This document shows, one piece after another, positions 36,963-47,419 of a stretch of DNA of 64,000 bases (within the stretch, counting starts at the first letter, position 1; each line of letters begins with the position of its first letter). Made by a program: the position numbers and the translations under genes. The notes below the pieces were generated by a model that ran no database searches, was not told where the DNA came from, and saw nothing but the letters and a program-made list of their open reading frames with translations. The DNA is from Opitutaceae bacterium. Lineage in GTDB: Bacteria > Verrucomicrobiota > Verrucomicrobiia > Opitutales > Opitutaceae. The DNA is taken from NCBI GenBank assembly GCA_030693515.1, contig JAUYAK010000099.1:62001-126000 (forward strand), given 5' to 3'.

Positions 36963-37961
36963 ATGCGAACCAGCAAGCTCGGCTCGTTTCAGGTATCGGC
37001 GCTCGGGCTCGGCTGCATGAGCATGTCGCACGGCTACGGAACGCCCGACAACTTGGAGTCCGCCCAAGCCCTGCACCGCGCTCTCGACCTCGGCTATACG
37101 CTGCTCGATACGGCCGCGCTCTACGGATTCGGCGCCAACGAATCACTCATCGGCGGCACGCTTCGCGAGCGGCGGGGGGAATACGTTCTTGCAAGCAAGT
37201 GCGGCATGTTTCGCAACGCCGAGGGCAAGCGCGCGATCGACGGCCGGCCAGAAATTTTGAAGCGCACCTGTGATGAAGCGCTGCAAAGGCTTCGCACCGA
37301 CGCCATTGATCTCTACTACCTGCATCGTGTGGACCGGCGCGTGCCAGTGGAGGAGAGCATCGGCGCCCTCGCCGAGATGGTTCACGCAGGGAAAGTAAAG
37401 ACCATCGGCTTGTCGGAAGTGTCGGTGGAGACACTGCGCCGCGCGCACGGCATCCACCCGATCACGGCGCTGCAAAGCGAATACTCGCTCTGGTCGCGCA
37501 ATGCCGAAATTGGCGCGCTCGCGGCGTGCAAAGAACTCGGGATCGCATTCGTGGCTTTCAGTCCCTTGGGGCGTGGATTTCTGGCAGGTGCCGTTCGCAA
37601 TTCGTCAGAACTGGCCGAGAAAGACATCCGACGCAACCTGCCCCGATTTCAGGGGGGCAACTTTGCGAAGAACCTCGCGCTGCTCGACGGCTTCGGCGCC
37701 ATCGCGGGCGAGTTGCACTGCACGATGGCGCAGCTCGCGCTCGCCTGGGTGCTCGCGCAGGGCGAGCACATCATCCCGATCCCCGGCACGTGCCACATGC
37801 GTTACGTCGAGGAAAACGCCTGTGCCGTGGATGTCGCTTTGGGCGCCGACACGCTGCACCGGCTCGACGCTCTCATCAACCAGCGCACGGTGGCGGGCGC
37901 GCGCTACGATGCGGCAACGCAGCAGGAAATCGGCACGGAAGAATTTCTCGCCGCAGCTTGA
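36963..37961 (+). CDS. aldo/keto reductase
   Basis: This is a 332-residue NADPH-dependent AKR of the (beta/alpha)8 type, from ATG 36963. The catalytic tetrad positions are visible: Asp in LLDTAALYGFGANESL, Tyr in the same segment (ALYG), Lys in YVLASKCGMF and His in DLYYLHRVDRRVP. The cofactor site is PIPGTCHMRYVEEN near the C-terminus. It resembles AKR13-type reductases (VSALGLGCMSMSHGYG at the start). No step of the classical 4,5-cleavage pathway needs it. It is firmly inside the operon, since its stop overlaps the ligU start (TGATG), so it may act on an aromatic aldehyde or a ring-cleavage by-product. Confidence 0.9.
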   Translation: MRTSKLGSFQVSALGLGCMSMSHGYGTPDNLESAQALHRALDLGYTLLDTAALYGFGANESLIGGTLRERRGEYVLASKCGMFRNAEGKRAIDGRPEILKRTCDEALQRLRTDAIDLYYLHRVDRRVPVEESIGALAEMVHAGKVKTIGLSEVSVETLRRAHGIHPITALQSEYSLWSRNAEIGALAACKELGIAFVAFSPLGRGFLAGAVRNSSELAEKDIRRNLPRFQGGNFAKNLALLDGFGAIAGELHCTMAQLALAWVLAQGEHIIPIPGTCHMRYVEENACAVDVALGADTLHRLDALINQRTVAGARYDAATQQEIGTEEFLAAA

Positions 37962-39064
37962 TGGCCACCGTGCAAACGCCCATTCCGTTCATGCAACTGC
38001 GCGGAGGCAGCTCAAGGGGCCTCTATTTCAAGGCGGTTGACCTGCCGGCCGATCGCGCAATCCGTGATCGCGTGCTCATCGCGGCGATGTCCGGCGCCGG
38101 GCCCGAGGACAAGCGCCAGATCGACGGCCTCGGCGGCGCCGATCCTTTGACGAGCAAGGTGGCCATCGTAGGAGTTTCCACGCGCGCAGCCGCGGACCTC
38201 GACTACGAATTCGTCCAAGTGGTCGTCGGCGGCAACGCGACCGACGAAACCCAGAACTGCGGCAACCTCCTCGCCGGCGTCGTCCCGTTTGCCATCGAAG
38301 CCGGGCTGCTGCGCGCCGATGCAAGCGAGACGCGCGCGCGCGTCTTCATGCTGAACAGCGATTCGATCTGCGAGGTCGTCGTGCAGACTCCAAATGGTCG
38401 CGTGGAGTATGCCGGCGCAGCTCGCATCGATGGCGCACCCGGCACTGCCGCACCGATCGTCTGCAACTACATGGACACCGCCGGCTCCGCCTGTGGGGAA
38501 CTGCTGCCAACCGGCCGCCTGATCGACCTATTCGACGGCGTCAGCGTCACCTGCATCGACAACGGCATGCCCGTCGTGTTGCTGCGCGCGCGCGATCTCG
38601 GCTGCACGGGTTACGAGTCGCCGGAGCAGTTGAATGCCGACACTATATTGAAGGCACGCCTCGAAAACATCCGCTTGAAAGCCGGCCCGCTGATGAAGCT
38701 CGGCGACGTGCAAAGGAAAGTCGTGCCCAAGATGACGCTAATCGCGCCGCCGACCGCGGGCGGAGTCGTGCATTCGCGCACGTTCATCCCGCACGTCTGC
38801 CACGCCGCGATCGGTGTGCTCGGTGCGGTATCGGTGGCGACTGCGTGTGTGATTCCCGGCACGGTCACGGACGGCATCGCAATGTTGCCGATTGCCGGGA
38901 AGGTCTACTCGGTCGAACACCCGAGCGGAGAATTTTCCGTCACGCTCGAGATCGATCACGCCGGTTCGCTTCCCGTCGTGCGCAGGGCCGGGCTGTTGCG
39001 CACGGCGCGGCTGTTATCCAGTGGCAAGGTTTTCATCCCCGCGGGAATTTGGAACAAACCATGA
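37961..39064 (+). CDS. ligU: 4-oxalomesaconate tautomerase (PrpF family)
   Basis: This is a 367-residue PrpF-family isomerase from ATG 37961. Segments typical of LigU/GalD are PFMQLRGGSSRGLYFKAVDL, QIDGLGGADPLTSKVAIV, VGGNATDETQNCGNLLAGV and EHPSGEFSVTLEI. Two similar domains of the diaminopimelate epimerase fold are expected. GalD of Pseudomonas putida tautomerises 4-oxalomesaconate, and LigU of Sphingobium shifts its double bond to produce the LigJ substrate. Which name fits cannot be decided from sequence alone; I use ligU because the operon is lig-like. Its stop overlaps the ligI start (ATGA). Confidence 0.9.
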   Translation: MATVQTPIPFMQLRGGSSRGLYFKAVDLPADRAIRDRVLIAAMSGAGPEDKRQIDGLGGADPLTSKVAIVGVSTRAAADLDYEFVQVVVGGNATDETQNCGNLLAGVVPFAIEAGLLRADASETRARVFMLNSDSICEVVVQTPNGRVEYAGAARIDGAPGTAAPIVCNYMDTAGSACGELLPTGRLIDLFDGVSVTCIDNGMPVVLLRARDLGCTGYESPEQLNADTILKARLENIRLKAGPLMKLGDVQRKVVPKMTLIAPPTAGGVVHSRTFIPHVCHAAIGVLGAVSVATACVIPGTVTDGIAMLPIAGKVYSVEHPSGEFSVTLEIDHAGSLPVVRRAGLLRTARLLSSGKVFIPAGIWNKP

Positions 39065-39948
39065 ACGCCGCCGAACCGAGGAAATCCTGCCCGCCGCCGG
39101 ACCCGAACACGCGGACGCCGAAATTCAAGGCGCCACCGAAAGCCTGCGACGCGCACTGCCACATCTTCGGTCCGAAGCATATTTTTCCTTACCATCCCAA
39201 CAGCACGTATGAGCCGCCTGATGCTGGCAAAGACCGGCTCAAAGCACTGCACCGCACCCTCGGCATTGAGCGCGCCGTGTTCGTGCAGGCGAGCTGCCAC
39301 GGTCCTGACAACCGCGCGATGCTCGACGCCATCGCGAGCAGCAACGGCGCCTACCGGGGCGTGTGCATCGCGAAAAAGACGTTCACCGACGCCGAGTTTC
39401 AACAACTGCACGACGGCGGCGTGCGCGGGGTGCGGTTTAACTTCGTCACGCACCTCGGCGGCACGCCCGACCTCGATGCGATGAAGACCATCCTCGCGCG
39501 CGTCGCGCCGCTCGGCTGGCACCTGGTCATCCATGTGAACGCGGAAGACATCATCACGTTCGAGGATTTCTTCACGCGCATCGAAATGGACATCGTAGTC
39601 GATCACATGGGCCGCGTGCACTGCGATCAGGGCACCGGGCAACGGGCGTTTCAGATTTTGAAAACCTTTATGCGGCGCCAAAACTGGTGGTGCAAAATCT
39701 GCGGTGCCGAGCGTATCTCGCGCGACGGACCGCCGTTTCATGACGCCGTGCCGTTCGCGCGCGAGCTCATCGGCATCGCGCCCGAGCGCATCCTATGGGG
39801 CACCGACTTTCCGCACCCCAACATCACCCGCTGGATGCCCAACGACGGCGATCTCCTCGACCTCCTTCCGCTCTTTGCTGACGACCCGGCGCTCCAGAAA
39901 ACCATCTTGGTCGACAATCCTGCGCGCCTCTACGGGTTCGCCGATTGA
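39061..39948 (+). CDS. ligI: 2-pyrone-4,6-dicarboxylate lactonase
   Basis: This is a 295-residue amidohydrolase-superfamily enzyme. It hydrolyses 2-pyrone-4,6-dicarboxylate to 4-oxalomesaconate. LigI is unusual among amidohydrolases because it needs no metal, and the N-terminal HxH is kept ([20 protein letters not shown], from residue 29). Also present are [56 protein letters not shown] and the catalytic Asp in [10 protein letters not shown]. It begins at ATG 39061 inside the ligU stop. Confidence 0.94.
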   Translation: MNAAEPRKSCPPPDPNTRTPKFKAPPKACDAHCHIFGPKHIFPYHPNSTYEPPDAGKDRLKALHRTLGIERAVFVQASCHGPDNRAMLDAIASSNGAYRGVCIAKKTFTDAEFQQLHDGGVRGVRFNFVTHLGGTPDLDAMKTILARVAPLGWHLVIHVNAEDIITFEDFFTRIEMDIVVDHMGRVHCDQGTGQRAFQILKTFMRRQNWWCKICGAERISRDGPPFHDAVPFARELIGIAPERILWGTDFPHPNITRWMPNDGDLLDLLPLFADDPALQKTILVDNPARLYGFAD

Positions 39949-39965
39949 TCAGCCGCGCCGCCCTT

Positions 39966-40673
39966 ATGAAGACTGTAGCTGTCCGCCACATCGAGCGCGC
40001 CCCGAAAACCGACATCGAGGGATTGGAAAAACTCGGCGTCGCCACCGTGCATGAAGCTCAGGGTCGCACCGGTTTGCTCCGCCCCTATATGCGCCCGATC
40101 TACCCAAGCGCGCGCATTGCCGGCAGCGCTGTGACCGTGCTCGTCCATCCCGGCGACAACTGGATGATTCATGTCGCCATCGAACTCTGCGAGGCCGGCG
40201 ACATCCTCGTGGTGGGCTGCTCGACGGAAAACTCGGACGGCTTCTTCGGCGACCTGCTCGCCGAGTCCTGCAAAGCGCGCGGCGTAAAGGGTCTCGTGAT
40301 CGACGGCGGCGTGCGCGATACCCACGATCTCACCGCGATGGGCTTTCCCGTGTGGTCGAAAGCGATCAACGCCAGGGGCACGGTCAAAGCCACGCTCGGC
40401 GCGGTAAATGTTCCCGTCGTTTGCGCCGGCCAGCACGTCACACCCGGCGATGTGGTCATCGCCGATGACGACGGCGTGGTGATCGTCGAACGCAAATCCG
40501 CCGACTCGGTGCTTGCCGACGGCCAGAAACGCGAGGCCGCAGAAGCCGGCAAGCGCGCCCGTCTCGCCAAGGGCGAACTCGGCCTCGACCTCTACGACAT
40601 GCGCCCACAGCTCGCCAAGGCCGGACTCGTCTATCTCAACACGCTCGGGGACTACGAACGATTCCAAGGCTGA
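39966..40673 (+). CDS. ligK: 4-carboxy-4-hydroxy-2-oxoadipate aldolase/oxaloacetate decarboxylase
   Basis: This is a 235-residue RraA-fold class II aldolase from ATG 39966; an in-frame TTG at 39945 would overlap the ligI stop. It splits 4-carboxy-4-hydroxy-2-oxoadipate to pyruvate and oxaloacetate and usually also decarboxylates oxaloacetate. The metal and substrate site is [20 protein letters not shown] followed by GVRD (the Arg and Asp of the family). [20 protein letters not shown] and [16 protein letters not shown] are further signatures. It is the last catabolic step in the pathway. Confidence 0.93.
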   Translation: MKTVAVRHIERAPKTDIEGLEKLGVATVHEAQGRTGLLRPYMRPIYPSARIAGSAVTVLVHPGDNWMIHVAIELCEAGDILVVGCSTENSDGFFGDLLAESCKARGVKGLVIDGGVRDTHDLTAMGFPVWSKAINARGTVKATLGAVNVPVVCAGQHVTPGDVVIADDDGVVIVERKSADSVLADGQKREAAEAGKRARLAKGELGLDLYDMRPQLAKAGLVYLNTLGDYERFQG

Positions 40674-40700
40674 TCCGGCCGCACGTCACCGTAATCCGCC

Positions 40701-42925
<2,225 letters not shown>

Positions 42926-42972
42926 ACCCATTTTCAACTGGAACCCCTTTTCAACCCCATTGCTCCGCGACA

Positions 42973-44379
42973 GTGAAAACTTTTAGCTGGCAGAAATATC
43001 ACACGGTCTGGGCGGTCCTGTTCCTCGGCTGGGTCGTCTCCTACATCGACCGGACCCTTACCGGACCGGTTGTCACCTGGATGATCTCCAACGACGTCTC
43101 GTTCATGCGGGGAGTCCAGAACCCCCACGCCTTCGGGGGGCTCCTCGGCAGCCTGTTTTTCGCCGGCTACATGCTGACCCAGTTTCCCGGCGGCTATTTC
43201 GGCGACAAGTATGGCCACCGCATCGTGGTTCTCATCAGCATATTTTGGGCGGCCACGACGACGCTGCTCACCGGCCTCGTGGGCGGGCTGTTCGCCTTCG
43301 TGGCCCTGCGCGTTCTGACCGGGTTGGGCGAAGGCGCTTTCTATTCCAACGACCGCACCCTCATCGCCAAGGTGACCCCGCCCGGGAAAATGGGTCTCGG
43401 TATGGGGCTGGTGATCAGCGGCCTCACCCTCGGCCTGACCATCGCGACCCTGGCCACGCCCCCGGTGATCAAATGGGCGCAGCCGTTCATGGGTGAAGAG
43501 GCCTGGCGCACACCCTTTGTCCTGATGAGCGTGCCCACGGCGCTGGTCGGCTGGCTGATGATCCGGCTGCTGCGGCCGGTCGCCCGCCCCGACGAACGTG
43601 CCGGCATCGCCGTGCGCGGACTGCTCGGTTACTCGACGGTCTTCTTCATCGCCATCATGGCGATCTACCTGCTGGCCCGCAAACTGGCCATCTCGCCGGC
43701 CTACACCGGCCTCATCCTCTCCGGCCTAGCCGTCGCGTTGATCATCTTCATCTTCTTCAAAAAGAAGGAGGACATCCGGCCCGTGTTGATGAACCGCAAC
43801 CTCATGTTCATCTACCTGTCGGCGGTCCCCGTGCTCTGGCACCTGTGGCTCTACTCGTATTGGGCGGTGGATATCATCAAGGACACCGGCAGCACCTTCA
43901 TGGCCGCGGCCCTCACCGCCTCCTTCAACGCCATCGCCGGCCTGATCGGGTTTCCCCTCGGCGGCTGGCTGTCCGACCGTGCGGTCAAGTCGGGCCGGAG
44001 CCGCAAGTGGGTGCTCGCCATGCTCACCGGGATCGAGGCGCTGACCATCGTGACCTTCGCCGCGTATGTGATGCTCGGACACAAGGACCCCGTCGTGATG
44101 GCCGCCATCCTGTTTGTGTCGGGCCTGTTTTTCTTCGCCCTGCAATCCGTCTCCCACGCCTTCACCGCCGAGCTGGCGCCTGTGGAGCATCGCGGCGCCG
44201 CCTTCGGACTCTGGAACCTGATCGCCGAGATCGGCGCGCTGCTTTCGCCCGTCATCTCGGGCGTGATCCGCGACACCTCCGGCGGCTGGGGCCCCGCCAT
44301 CCTGCTCGACGCCGGGCTCATGGGCGTCAGTTGCCTGCTGATCCTCGGCATCACGACGCGCCCGTCCAACCAAGCCTGA
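42973..44379 (+). CDS. MFS transporter (ACS-like), candidate aromatic acid or uronate importer
   Basis: This is a 468-residue major facilitator with 12 predicted TM helices, from GTG 42973. The open frame back to 41572 is a shadow of ligJ and pobA. It opens with LGWVVSYIDRTLTGPVVTWM and carries the family loop GGYFGDKYGHRIVVLIS between TM2 and TM3. GALLSPVISGVIRDTSGGWG near the end is typical of anion:cation symporters (hexuronate and aromatic acid carriers). It lies 47 bases after pobA on the same strand, so import of 4-hydroxybenzoate or a similar acid is likely. Hexuronate is an alternative given the glycan genes around. Confidence 0.85.
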   Translation: MKTFSWQKYHTVWAVLFLGWVVSYIDRTLTGPVVTWMISNDVSFMRGVQNPHAFGGLLGSLFFAGYMLTQFPGGYFGDKYGHRIVVLISIFWAATTTLLTGLVGGLFAFVALRVLTGLGEGAFYSNDRTLIAKVTPPGKMGLGMGLVISGLTLGLTIATLATPPVIKWAQPFMGEEAWRTPFVLMSVPTALVGWLMIRLLRPVARPDERAGIAVRGLLGYSTVFFIAIMAIYLLARKLAISPAYTGLILSGLAVALIIFIFFKKKEDIRPVLMNRNLMFIYLSAVPVLWHLWLYSYWAVDIIKDTGSTFMAAALTASFNAIAGLIGFPLGGWLSDRAVKSGRSRKWVLAMLTGIEALTIVTFAAYVMLGHKDPVVMAAILFVSGLFFFALQSVSHAFTAELAPVEHRGAAFGLWNLIAEIGALLSPVISGVIRDTSGGWGPAILLDAGLMGVSCLLILGITTRPSNQA

Positions 44380-44398
44380 TGCCGCTCGCCCCGCATTT

Positions 44399-44414
44399 GC
44401 TCAACGGGTCAAAT
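44399..44414 (+). promoter_or_regulatory. LacI-type operator candidate upstream of GH5-like gene (site 4 of 6)
   Basis: GCTCAACGGGTCAAAT has its central CG at 44405-44406. It lies in the 173-base gap between the MFS gene and the GH5-like gene, about 145 bases before the latter. The core ACGGGTCAAA is identical to that upstream of the triple esterase gene. Confidence 0.5.
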
Positions 44415-44552
44415 CGCTTGTCGGTTGCCGGGCGCGGCGAGCGAGCTATCCTCACCTCACAACCAAGCCCGCACATTCAAGGGTGACGCCAACCCCGGTC
44501 GCCGACAAATTTCCGGCCACTTCCGGCGCACCTCTTTCTCTGAACCATTTCA

Positions 44553-46283
44553 ATGAAGCGTCGTATATTCGATTTGGACTCCCGCGGCTATTTCACCCGG
44601 GGCGGACAACGCATCCTGCCCGTCGGGGTAAACTACTGGCCTGCCTCGTGCGGCGTCCAGATGTGGCGGGCCTGGCCCGAGGAAGAAATCCGGCGCGATC
44701 TCGATCTCGTCTCCCAGCTTGGCTTCAACTGCGTGCGGTTTTTTCTGCTCTGGCAGGACTTCGAGCCCAAGGCCGGTCGCTACAATGGAGCCGCCTTTCG
44801 CCGGCTCGCGCAGTTCCTCGGCTGGTGTCGCGAACGGAAGCTGCTCGCCCAGCCGTCGCTGATGGTCGGCTGGATGAGTGGGGGGATTTTCTGGCCGGAA
44901 TGGAAGGGGGATAAAAACCTCTTCACCGACCCCGGCTTGGGCCGGCGCGCCGCGGTCTTCGCCGCGAAGGCCGCCCGGGTTTGCGCCGCCTATTGCGACA
45001 CCGTCCTCGCCATCGATCAAGGCAACGAGATCTGTTGCCTGCCCGATTGTCTCTCCGCCCCTCCCGCTGCGGTCGAGCGATGGTGCGGCGCGTTGAGCGC
45101 GGCCATCCGCAAAGGGTTTCCCACCGCGCTCGTGATCTCGGGAAACGAACAGAACCAGATCGTCTCCGACACGGGCTGGCGATTCGGTGCCCAACCCGGC
45201 TGCGATCTCTACTCGATGCACGCCTACCCGAACAGCGCGTGGCACTCGCTGCAATTCGACGGGATGACCGACCCGCTCGCGCAAAGCCTCCTGCCGCTTT
45301 ACGTGAAGTGTGCGCGCGCTTTCGGTCCCGTCATGGTCCAGGAGTTCGGCACCATCTTCACCATCGGCTCGTGTTGCGACGACTACCTCCGCGCCATCCT
45401 GCCGGCTTGCTGGGAGGCGGGTGCCAACGGTTTTCTCTGGTGGAGCCTGCGCGATTTCGCAGCGAACGGCCATCCTTACAACAAGAACGCCTTTGAAGGG
45501 CCGCTCGGCCTCGCCGGTGCCGATGATCGAGTGAAGGCGGTGCTGCGCTTCTTCGCGGAGTTCGCCGCATCGCTCCCTTCTCGCCCGGTTCCCGTCACAG
45601 ATCAAGGTGAGGTAGCGCTCTATTGGCCACGGCACTACTACCTGCGCGATGATCCACTGAACCCGGGCAACGATCCCCGTGCGCTCTCGCGCCGGCTCGC
45701 CATCGCGCATTTCACGCTGACCGAGCTCGGCCACCGGGTCGGCATCGTCCGCGGAGATCAGCCGCTGGAGAACCTCAGCGCACGCACCATCGTTGTCGCG
45801 GGCGCCGCGCTCACGGCGGAGGAAGTCACCGCGCTCACGGTCTGGGTGAAAACCGGCGGCCGTCTCGTCTGGCACGGAATCGACGTGACCACATGGGGCG
45901 ACGCCGCGACCGAACTCGTCGGCGCCGCGCCGGCCGACCTCCGCGCGCCACGCGCCGAAGGAGTTAACGCTTTCGGGACACTCTGGAATTTCCGCGAATT
46001 TCCACGCCACGTGTTTCTTGAAGTGGTGCCGTCCGGAGCGCACGTGGACGCCGCGGACCACGCGGGCCATCCCATCTTGCTTCACCACCGGCTCGGCTGC
46101 GGCGCAGTCGCCGCCTGTCTCGCGCAGGTGGACGATACGTTCGCGGCGGAGAGCGATGACCGCGCTGTTCGCGGCCGATGGAACCGCTGGTATGAGGGCA
46201 TGCTTGCTCTCGCGGGGCATACCGCCGCGAAGGACACCTCATCATCGCTCACTGCACCGGCCAAAAAATTCCGAATCGCCTGA
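44553..46283 (+). CDS. cytoplasmic GH5-like glycosidase
   Basis: This 576-residue protein has no signal peptide. The TIM barrel (about 15-340) shows LPVGVNYWPASCGVQMWRAW, LGFNCVRFFLLWQDFEPKAG, a likely acid/base Glu in AIDQGNEICC, and a likely nucleophile Glu in PVMVQEFGTIF, followed by FLWWSLRDF. The C-terminal part (about 380-520; LSRRLAIAHFTLTELGHRVG, TIVVAGAALTAEEVTALTVW) looks like the glutamine amidotransferase-like trimerisation domain of GH42-type beta-galactosidases. It is presumably an exo-acting intracellular beta-glycosidase on imported oligosaccharide. It heads a tight unit with the ROK kinase, sulfatase and MFS genes. Confidence 0.78.
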   Translation: MKRRIFDLDSRGYFTRGGQRILPVGVNYWPASCGVQMWRAWPEEEIRRDLDLVSQLGFNCVRFFLLWQDFEPKAGRYNGAAFRRLAQFLGWCRERKLLAQPSLMVGWMSGGIFWPEWKGDKNLFTDPGLGRRAAVFAAKAARVCAAYCDTVLAIDQGNEICCLPDCLSAPPAAVERWCGALSAAIRKGFPTALVISGNEQNQIVSDTGWRFGAQPGCDLYSMHAYPNSAWHSLQFDGMTDPLAQSLLPLYVKCARAFGPVMVQEFGTIFTIGSCCDDYLRAILPACWEAGANGFLWWSLRDFAANGHPYNKNAFEGPLGLAGADDRVKAVLRFFAEFAASLPSRPVPVTDQGEVALYWPRHYYLRDDPLNPGNDPRALSRRLAIAHFTLTELGHRVGIVRGDQPLENLSARTIVVAGAALTAEEVTALTVWVKTGGRLVWHGIDVTTWGDAATELVGAAPADLRAPRAEGVNAFGTLWNFREFPRHVFLEVVPSGAHVDAADHAGHPILLHHRLGCGAVAACLAQVDDTFAAESDDRAVRGRWNRWYEGMLALAGHTAAKDTSSSLTAPAKKFRIA

Positions 46284-46289
46284 ACCTCC

Positions 46290-46451
46290 ATGCTTACAAT
46301 GCTCAACCACGAATTCCTGACCGCGGATCGCAGCGTCCAGCGGACGACCTTTCCCTCAGGTAAAAAGGTCACCGCAAATTTCAGTGAGCGAACCCAGACG
46401 GTGGGCGCCACCGCGATACCTGCCGGTAGTTTTGTCGTGACGAAAAGCTGA
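46290..46451 (+). pseudogene. 53-codon remnant of a GH101-like glycosidase C-terminus
   Basis: I found this small frame by translating the gap between the GH5-like and ROK genes. It has an ATG at 46290 and a TGA at 46449-46451 that overlaps the ROK start. The segment FLTADRSVQRTTFPSGKKVT, continuing with ANFSERTQ and IPAGSFVVTKS, aligns with the C-terminal beta-domain of the GH101-like protein at 29119 (WLTPDGSVQQAVYASGRSMV, VNFGD, VPAHGFLMSK). The barrel is absent. It looks like what remains after an internal deletion of a second GH101-like gene. It may still be translated because it links two genes with overlapping starts. Confidence 0.7.
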
Positions 46452-47419
46452 TGCCGGCCCGTCCCAGACAAGTCTTCGGCATCGACATCGGCGGCACGAA
46501 ATGCGCCGTGAGCGTTCTGCGGGCGAACGGCGACGTGCATGAGTTCCACCGCTTCCCGACGCGCGGACCAGAGGCCACGCTGGACGAAATCGCCCTCGCG
46601 TTGGAGCGCAATGGCGTAGGGCGCCTACCCGCCTTCGGCATTGCCTGCGGCGGTCCGCTCGACGCGGACCGCGGCCTCGTGCTCTCGCCGCCGAACCTCC
46701 CCGGCTGGGACCGCGTGCCGATCACGCGATACTTCGAGCGCCGCTTCGATGGGCGCGCGTTCCTGATGAACGACGCCAACGCCAATGCGCTCGCTGAGTG
46801 GCGCTACGGCGCGGGGCGCGGCTCCCAGTCGATGATTTTTCTCACCGCGGGGACCGGCATGGGCGGCGGGATTGTCCTCGGCGGACAACTCATCGCAGGC
46901 GCCTGCGGCAACGCCGGCGAGGTCGGACACCTCCGCCTCGCGCCACGCGGTCCGGTCGGCTTCAACAAGGCGGGCTCCTTCGAGGGCTTTTGCAGCGGCG
47001 GAGGCGTCGCGCAGCTCGTCCGCTTCCTCCCGGCATCCTCGCGGCCGCGAAACCTGCGTGCTTGGATGCACGCGCACCCGACCGCGCGCGATCTCGCTCT
47101 CGCTGCGCGCCGCGGCGATCCGACCGCGCAAGCGATCTTCGCCGAATCCGGCCGCCGTTTGGGACAGGCGCTCGCGCTCCTTATCGACACGCTCAATCCC
47201 GAACGCATTGTCATCGGCAGCCTGTGGCTGCGCTGTCGCGACCTGCTCGAGCCGGAGATGCGCCGCATCTTGAAAGCCGAGGCTCTGCCCGATTCGCTCC
47301 GGGCGTGTCGCATCGTCTCCGCCCGTTTGGGCGAACGCCTCGGGAACTACGGCGCTGTCTGCGCCGCACTTCACGGCTTGGGCCGGCTGGCACTTCCGCT
47401 CAATCTCTCGTCCCGATGA
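46451..47419 (+). CDS. ROK-family sugar kinase
   Basis: This is a 322-residue ROK protein without a DNA-binding domain, hence a kinase rather than a repressor. The phosphate loop is VFGIDIGGTKCAVSVL (9-24). The catalytic Asp is in LMNDANANALAEWRYG. GTGMGGGIVLGGQLIAGACG followed by NAGEVGHLRL is the ROK signature. The downstream CxCGxxGCxE zinc motif is missing: the sequence reads GPVGFNKAGSFEGFCSGGGV. Substrates of ROK kinases are glucose, N-acetylglucosamine, mannose, fructose or N-acetylmannosamine. Its stop overlaps the sulfatase start (ATGA), so it probably phosphorylates a sugar freed by the GH5-like enzyme and sulfatase. Confidence 0.9.
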   Translation: MPARPRQVFGIDIGGTKCAVSVLRANGDVHEFHRFPTRGPEATLDEIALALERNGVGRLPAFGIACGGPLDADRGLVLSPPNLPGWDRVPITRYFERRFDGRAFLMNDANANALAEWRYGAGRGSQSMIFLTAGTGMGGGIVLGGQLIAGACGNAGEVGHLRLAPRGPVGFNKAGSFEGFCSGGGVAQLVRFLPASSRPRNLRAWMHAHPTARDLALAARRGDPTAQAIFAESGRRLGQALALLIDTLNPERIVIGSLWLRCRDLLEPEMRRILKAEALPDSLRACRIVSARLGERLGNYGAVCAALHGLGRLALPLNLSSR

